DNA from: Oribacterium sp. | GTDB taxonomy: Bacteria; Bacillota_A; Clostridia; Lachnospirales; Lachnospiraceae | Length of the DNA: 7,045 bases | Reading direction: 5' to 3' | Assembly (NCBI GenBank): GCA_017940955.1 | Contig: JAGAXP010000199.1 | Location: forward strand, 1 to 7,045 | Part shown: positions 5,624 through 7,045 of the stretch, one piece after another | Position numbering within the stretch: the first letter of the stretch is position 1 | Layout: every line of letters begins with the position of its first letter | Made by a program: the position numbers and the translations under genes | The notes under the pieces: generated by a model | Database searches by the model: none | Seen by the model: only the letters and a program-made list of their open reading frames with translations | Told to the model about the DNA's origin: nothing

Positions 5624-6553
5624 ATGCTGATTTTTTTAGATAGTAACATCATTTGTGCTGATTATAAGATGAAGAGTCCGTCGTTTGAGGTTGCTCAAAA
5701 AGTTGGAACAATCGTACTGGGACAAATTGTTGTTGATGAGGTCTGTAATAAGTACAGAGAGAATCTTGAAGAGAAGGCAACAAAAACAAGAAAAGCAATT
5801 CTGGAGTTAAATGATCCGCTGCTTACACCTCATCCGGGTTATGTTATTCAAAACTGGATGAGGAACCGAAGTACAGTTTCTTTTATAGGTCTTTGGGAGC
5901 TTTTACACAACCCCAAATTTAATTGCCTCGAATTCGAGGCAATTAAAAAAGAATCAGGGGATAACGGTTTTGTAATGACCCCTAAACGATGGATAGAAGT
6001 TACCGGAGCGGTGGGAATTGTCAGTAAACAAGGACGGTATGCAGCAACATATGCTCACAGAGACATAGCATTTGAGTTTGCTTCTTGGATTTCTCCGGAA
6101 TTTAAATTGTATATCATAGAGGATTATCAGAGGCTTAAAAATGATGAGAATAGTAGATTATCTCTTAATTGGAACCTAAATCGTGAAATAGCCAAATTGA
6201 ATTATCGCATCCATACCGATGCAATCAAGAATCATTTGATACCGCCCGAACTGACTCAGGAACAAATCTCATATAAGTATGCTAATGAAGCGGATATGCT
6301 TAATGTTGTTCTTTTTGGTAAAACTGCGAAGCAGTGGAGAGATGAGAACCCGGAAAAGAAGGGGAACATTCGCGACGAAGCGGAACTGAAACAACTTCTC
6401 GTATTGGCAAATATGGAGAGTTATAACGCAATACTTATTGGTCAAGGGAAAAATATGTCAGATAGAATAGTGTTACTTAGAGAACTTGCTGTTAAACAGA
6501 TGGAGACATTGTCGCAGATTGGCACAGAAGGACTTGGTCAACTTCATGAATAG
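5624..6553 (+). CDS. PIN-domain N-terminus fused to an N-truncated KilA-N protein, 309 aa
   Basis: Residues 1-68 begin MLIFLDSNIICADYKMKSPS and include QIVVDEVCNKYRENLEE, the first half of a PIN ribonuclease domain (acidic residues D6 and E39); the later catalytic acids and the rest of the fold are missing. From about residue 72 the sequence is KilA-N: GYVIQNWMRNRSTVSFIGLW, GFVMTPKRWIEVTGAVGIVS and ATYAHRDIAFEFASWISPEF, then the helical C-terminal region with IHTDAIKNHLIPPELTQEQI and NEADMLNVVLFGKTAKQWRD. KilA-N proteins normally have a further 30 or so residues before GYVIQNW, so both partners are truncated at an in-frame junction near residues 66-72. GAGGT (5612-5616) precedes ATG 5624. KilA-N is a DNA-binding domain of phages and mobile elements. 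The PIN part cannot be active. The chimera may be a translated relic or a new fusion. A perfect 30-bp palindrome lies at codons 99-108. Confidence 0.8.
   Translation: MLIFLDSNIICADYKMKSPSFEVAQKVGTIVLGQIVVDEVCNKYRENLEEKATKTRKAILELNDPLLTPHPGYVIQNWMRNRSTVSFIGLWELLHNPKFNCLEFEAIKKESGDNGFVMTPKRWIEVTGAVGIVSKQGRYAATYAHRDIAFEFASWISPEFKLYIIEDYQRLKNDENSRLSLNWNLNREIAKLNYRIHTDAIKNHLIPPELTQEQISYKYANEADMLNVVLFGKTAKQWRDENPEKKGNIRDEAELKQLLVLANMESYNAILIGQGKNMSDRIVLLRELAVKQMETLSQIGTEGLGQLHE
5918..5947. repeat. Perfect 30-bp palindrome inside the KilA-N coding region
   Basis: The left arm TTTAATTGCCTCGAA (5918-5932) is the exact reverse complement of the right arm (5933-5947), with no spacer or mismatch; pairing ends at both flanks. 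The centre contains GAATTC. It is exactly codon-aligned and encodes FNCLEFEAIK (residues 99-108) in the KilA-N domain. Length, perfection and codon phase are the same as in the dinD palindrome at 1114-1143, though the sequences are unrelated. Confidence 0.95.
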
Positions 6554-6821
6554 AATTAGTTTATTCAAAACAAGAATAGTTATTGAAGATGCATCGTATA
6601 TATCATGGTTATCTTATGATTCATTGAATATTGAATTACCGGATGGACATTTGTTTTTTGCTCCGATCATTAATTGGGGGAAATATAGAAAAGAGAACGG
6701 CAGTCTGGTTATGCCTGTAACAGTTCGCCTGAATCATGCAATCGCTGATGGCTACCTGGTTGCAAATGTATTTCGGCTCTTGGAGCAGGAAATCAAGTTA
6801 TTTGTCAGGCAGATACTGTAG
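6546..6821 (+). pseudogene. Chloramphenicol acetyltransferase-like protein, C-terminal fragment
   Basis: From about 6575 the frame reads SYISWLSYDSLNIELPDG, FFAPIINWGKYRKENGSL, VMPVTVRLNHAIADGYLVAN and VFRLLEQEI, the C-terminal third of the CAT family. The catalytic motif HxxxDG is present as NHAIADG (H64 and D68 counted from ATG 6546); the usual preceding His is Asn. Intact CAT proteins are about 210-220 residues, so the N-terminal two thirds, including the rest of the trimer interface and much of the substrate pocket, are gone. The fragment overlaps the KilA-N stop by eight bases, and the open frame extends back to 6486 only as an out-of-frame shadow of that gene. It cannot confer resistance as it stands. 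CAT-like genes are often adjacent to regulator genes in these bacteria, so it may belong with the MarR gene downstream. Confidence 0.8.
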
Positions 6822-6852
6822 TGAATAAAATTGGAAGTTATGATATGTGTGC

Positions 6853-6903
6853 TTGACATAAATACTCCTATATCGTAGTATAAAACTACGATATAGGAGT
6901 ATT
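6853..6903 (+). promoter_or_regulatory. marR promoter embedded in a perfect 19-bp inverted repeat
   Basis: AATACTCCTATATCGTAGT (6861-6879) is repeated exactly inverted at 6885-6903 with a five-base spacer. A consensus -35 TTGACA (6853-6858) and a -10 TAGTAT (6876-6881, 17-base spacing) place the promoter within the dyad. The right arm also contains the AGGAG ribosome binding site (6895-6899) of the gene at 6909. The MarR protein would be expected to bind here as a dimer and shut off its own promoter. Any transcript reading through from the left would fold the dyad into a hairpin that hides the ribosome binding site. Confidence 0.8.
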
Positions 6904-6908
6904 AAATT

Positions 6909-7045
6909 ATGAAGACAAATGGTGGATTTCTTGTTACAAAAATAAAACAGCTGGGTGATCGTATATTTGAAAGGATACTGGCAGAAAAAAACATTGATGC
7001 ATTTAACGGAGCTCAGGGAAGGATTCTTTATGTCTTATGGCAGGA
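6909..7045 (+). CDS. MarR-family transcriptional regulator, N-terminal part (45 aa, runs off window)
   Basis: The protein begins MKTNGGFLVTKIKQLGDRIF, then ERILAEKNIDAFNGAQGRIL and YVLWQ. The long first helix for dimerisation followed by the (N)GAQGRILYVLW block is the normal N-terminus of MarR regulators, just ahead of the winged helix that would lie beyond the window edge. AGGAG nine bases before ATG 6909 supports the start. The perfect dyad over its promoter indicates autoregulation. MarR proteins usually sense small phenolic or antibiotic-like ligands and control efflux or modification genes; which genes this one controls cannot be seen, as the right-hand neighbour is outside the window. 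Confidence 0.85.
   Translation, partial: MKTNGGFLVTKIKQLGDRIFERILAEKNIDAFNGAQGRILYVLWQ

Noticed and set aside
6486..6545. N-terminal extension of the CAT-like fragment
   Set aside because: It is the out-of-frame shadow of the KilA-N C-terminus and has no CAT similarity.

Overview
The window looks like accessory DNA from a low-to-mid GC Gram-positive bacterium, most likely a Clostridia/Lachnospiraceae gut commensal. The reasons are strong AGGAGG-like ribosome binding sites, the codon use, and the protein families present (DinD with a BRO-N domain, AlbA_2/GHKL regulator, DUF6577-type AbiEi, KilA-N, CAT-like fragment, MarR). This assignment rests on family resemblance read by eye; no database search was run.

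Layout. Positions 1-200 carry a chain of strong hairpins resembling the right end or guide-RNA region of an IS200/IS605-type element. A serine-recombinase gene cut off after 51 residues follows (204-359). Next come an intact XRE-type repressor (539-901) and a DinD/BRO-N gene (933-about 1410) broken by a frameshift and then by a junction to an unrelated C-terminal fragment (to 1579). An AlbA_2 + GHKL-ATPase + winged-helix regulator (1627-2964) is interrupted by a single in-frame amber codon. A hairpin terminator separates it from a small convergent membrane protein on the minus strand (3047-3433). Positions 3434-3680 hold no gene but contain a string of hairpins ending in an elaborate intrinsic terminator, possibly a small RNA.

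The best preserved functional unit is a two-gene AbiE-type (type IV) toxin-antitoxin/abortive-infection operon: a DUF6577/AbiEi-like antitoxin-repressor (3776-4513) overlapping an AbiEii nucleotidyltransferase toxin (4500-5570), with a near-consensus promoter flanked by inverted repeats. Downstream, an in-frame chimera joins the N-terminal third of a PIN nuclease domain to a KilA-N protein that lacks its own N-terminus (5624-6553). It overlaps the C-terminal third of a chloramphenicol-acetyltransferase-like protein (6546-6821). The window ends in the start of a MarR-family regulator whose promoter lies inside a perfect 19-bp inverted repeat.

Two themes stand out. First, the region is a scrapyard of truncated, frameshifted, nonsense-mutated and fused genes around an apparently intact AbiE defence module, as expected of a defence or mobile-element island with high turnover. 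Second, two perfect 30-bp palindromes occur, both exactly codon-aligned and both inside genes with KilA-N/BRO-N-type domains (the DinD and KilA-N genes). They are far beyond chance for a 7-kb window and are the most unusual signal here.
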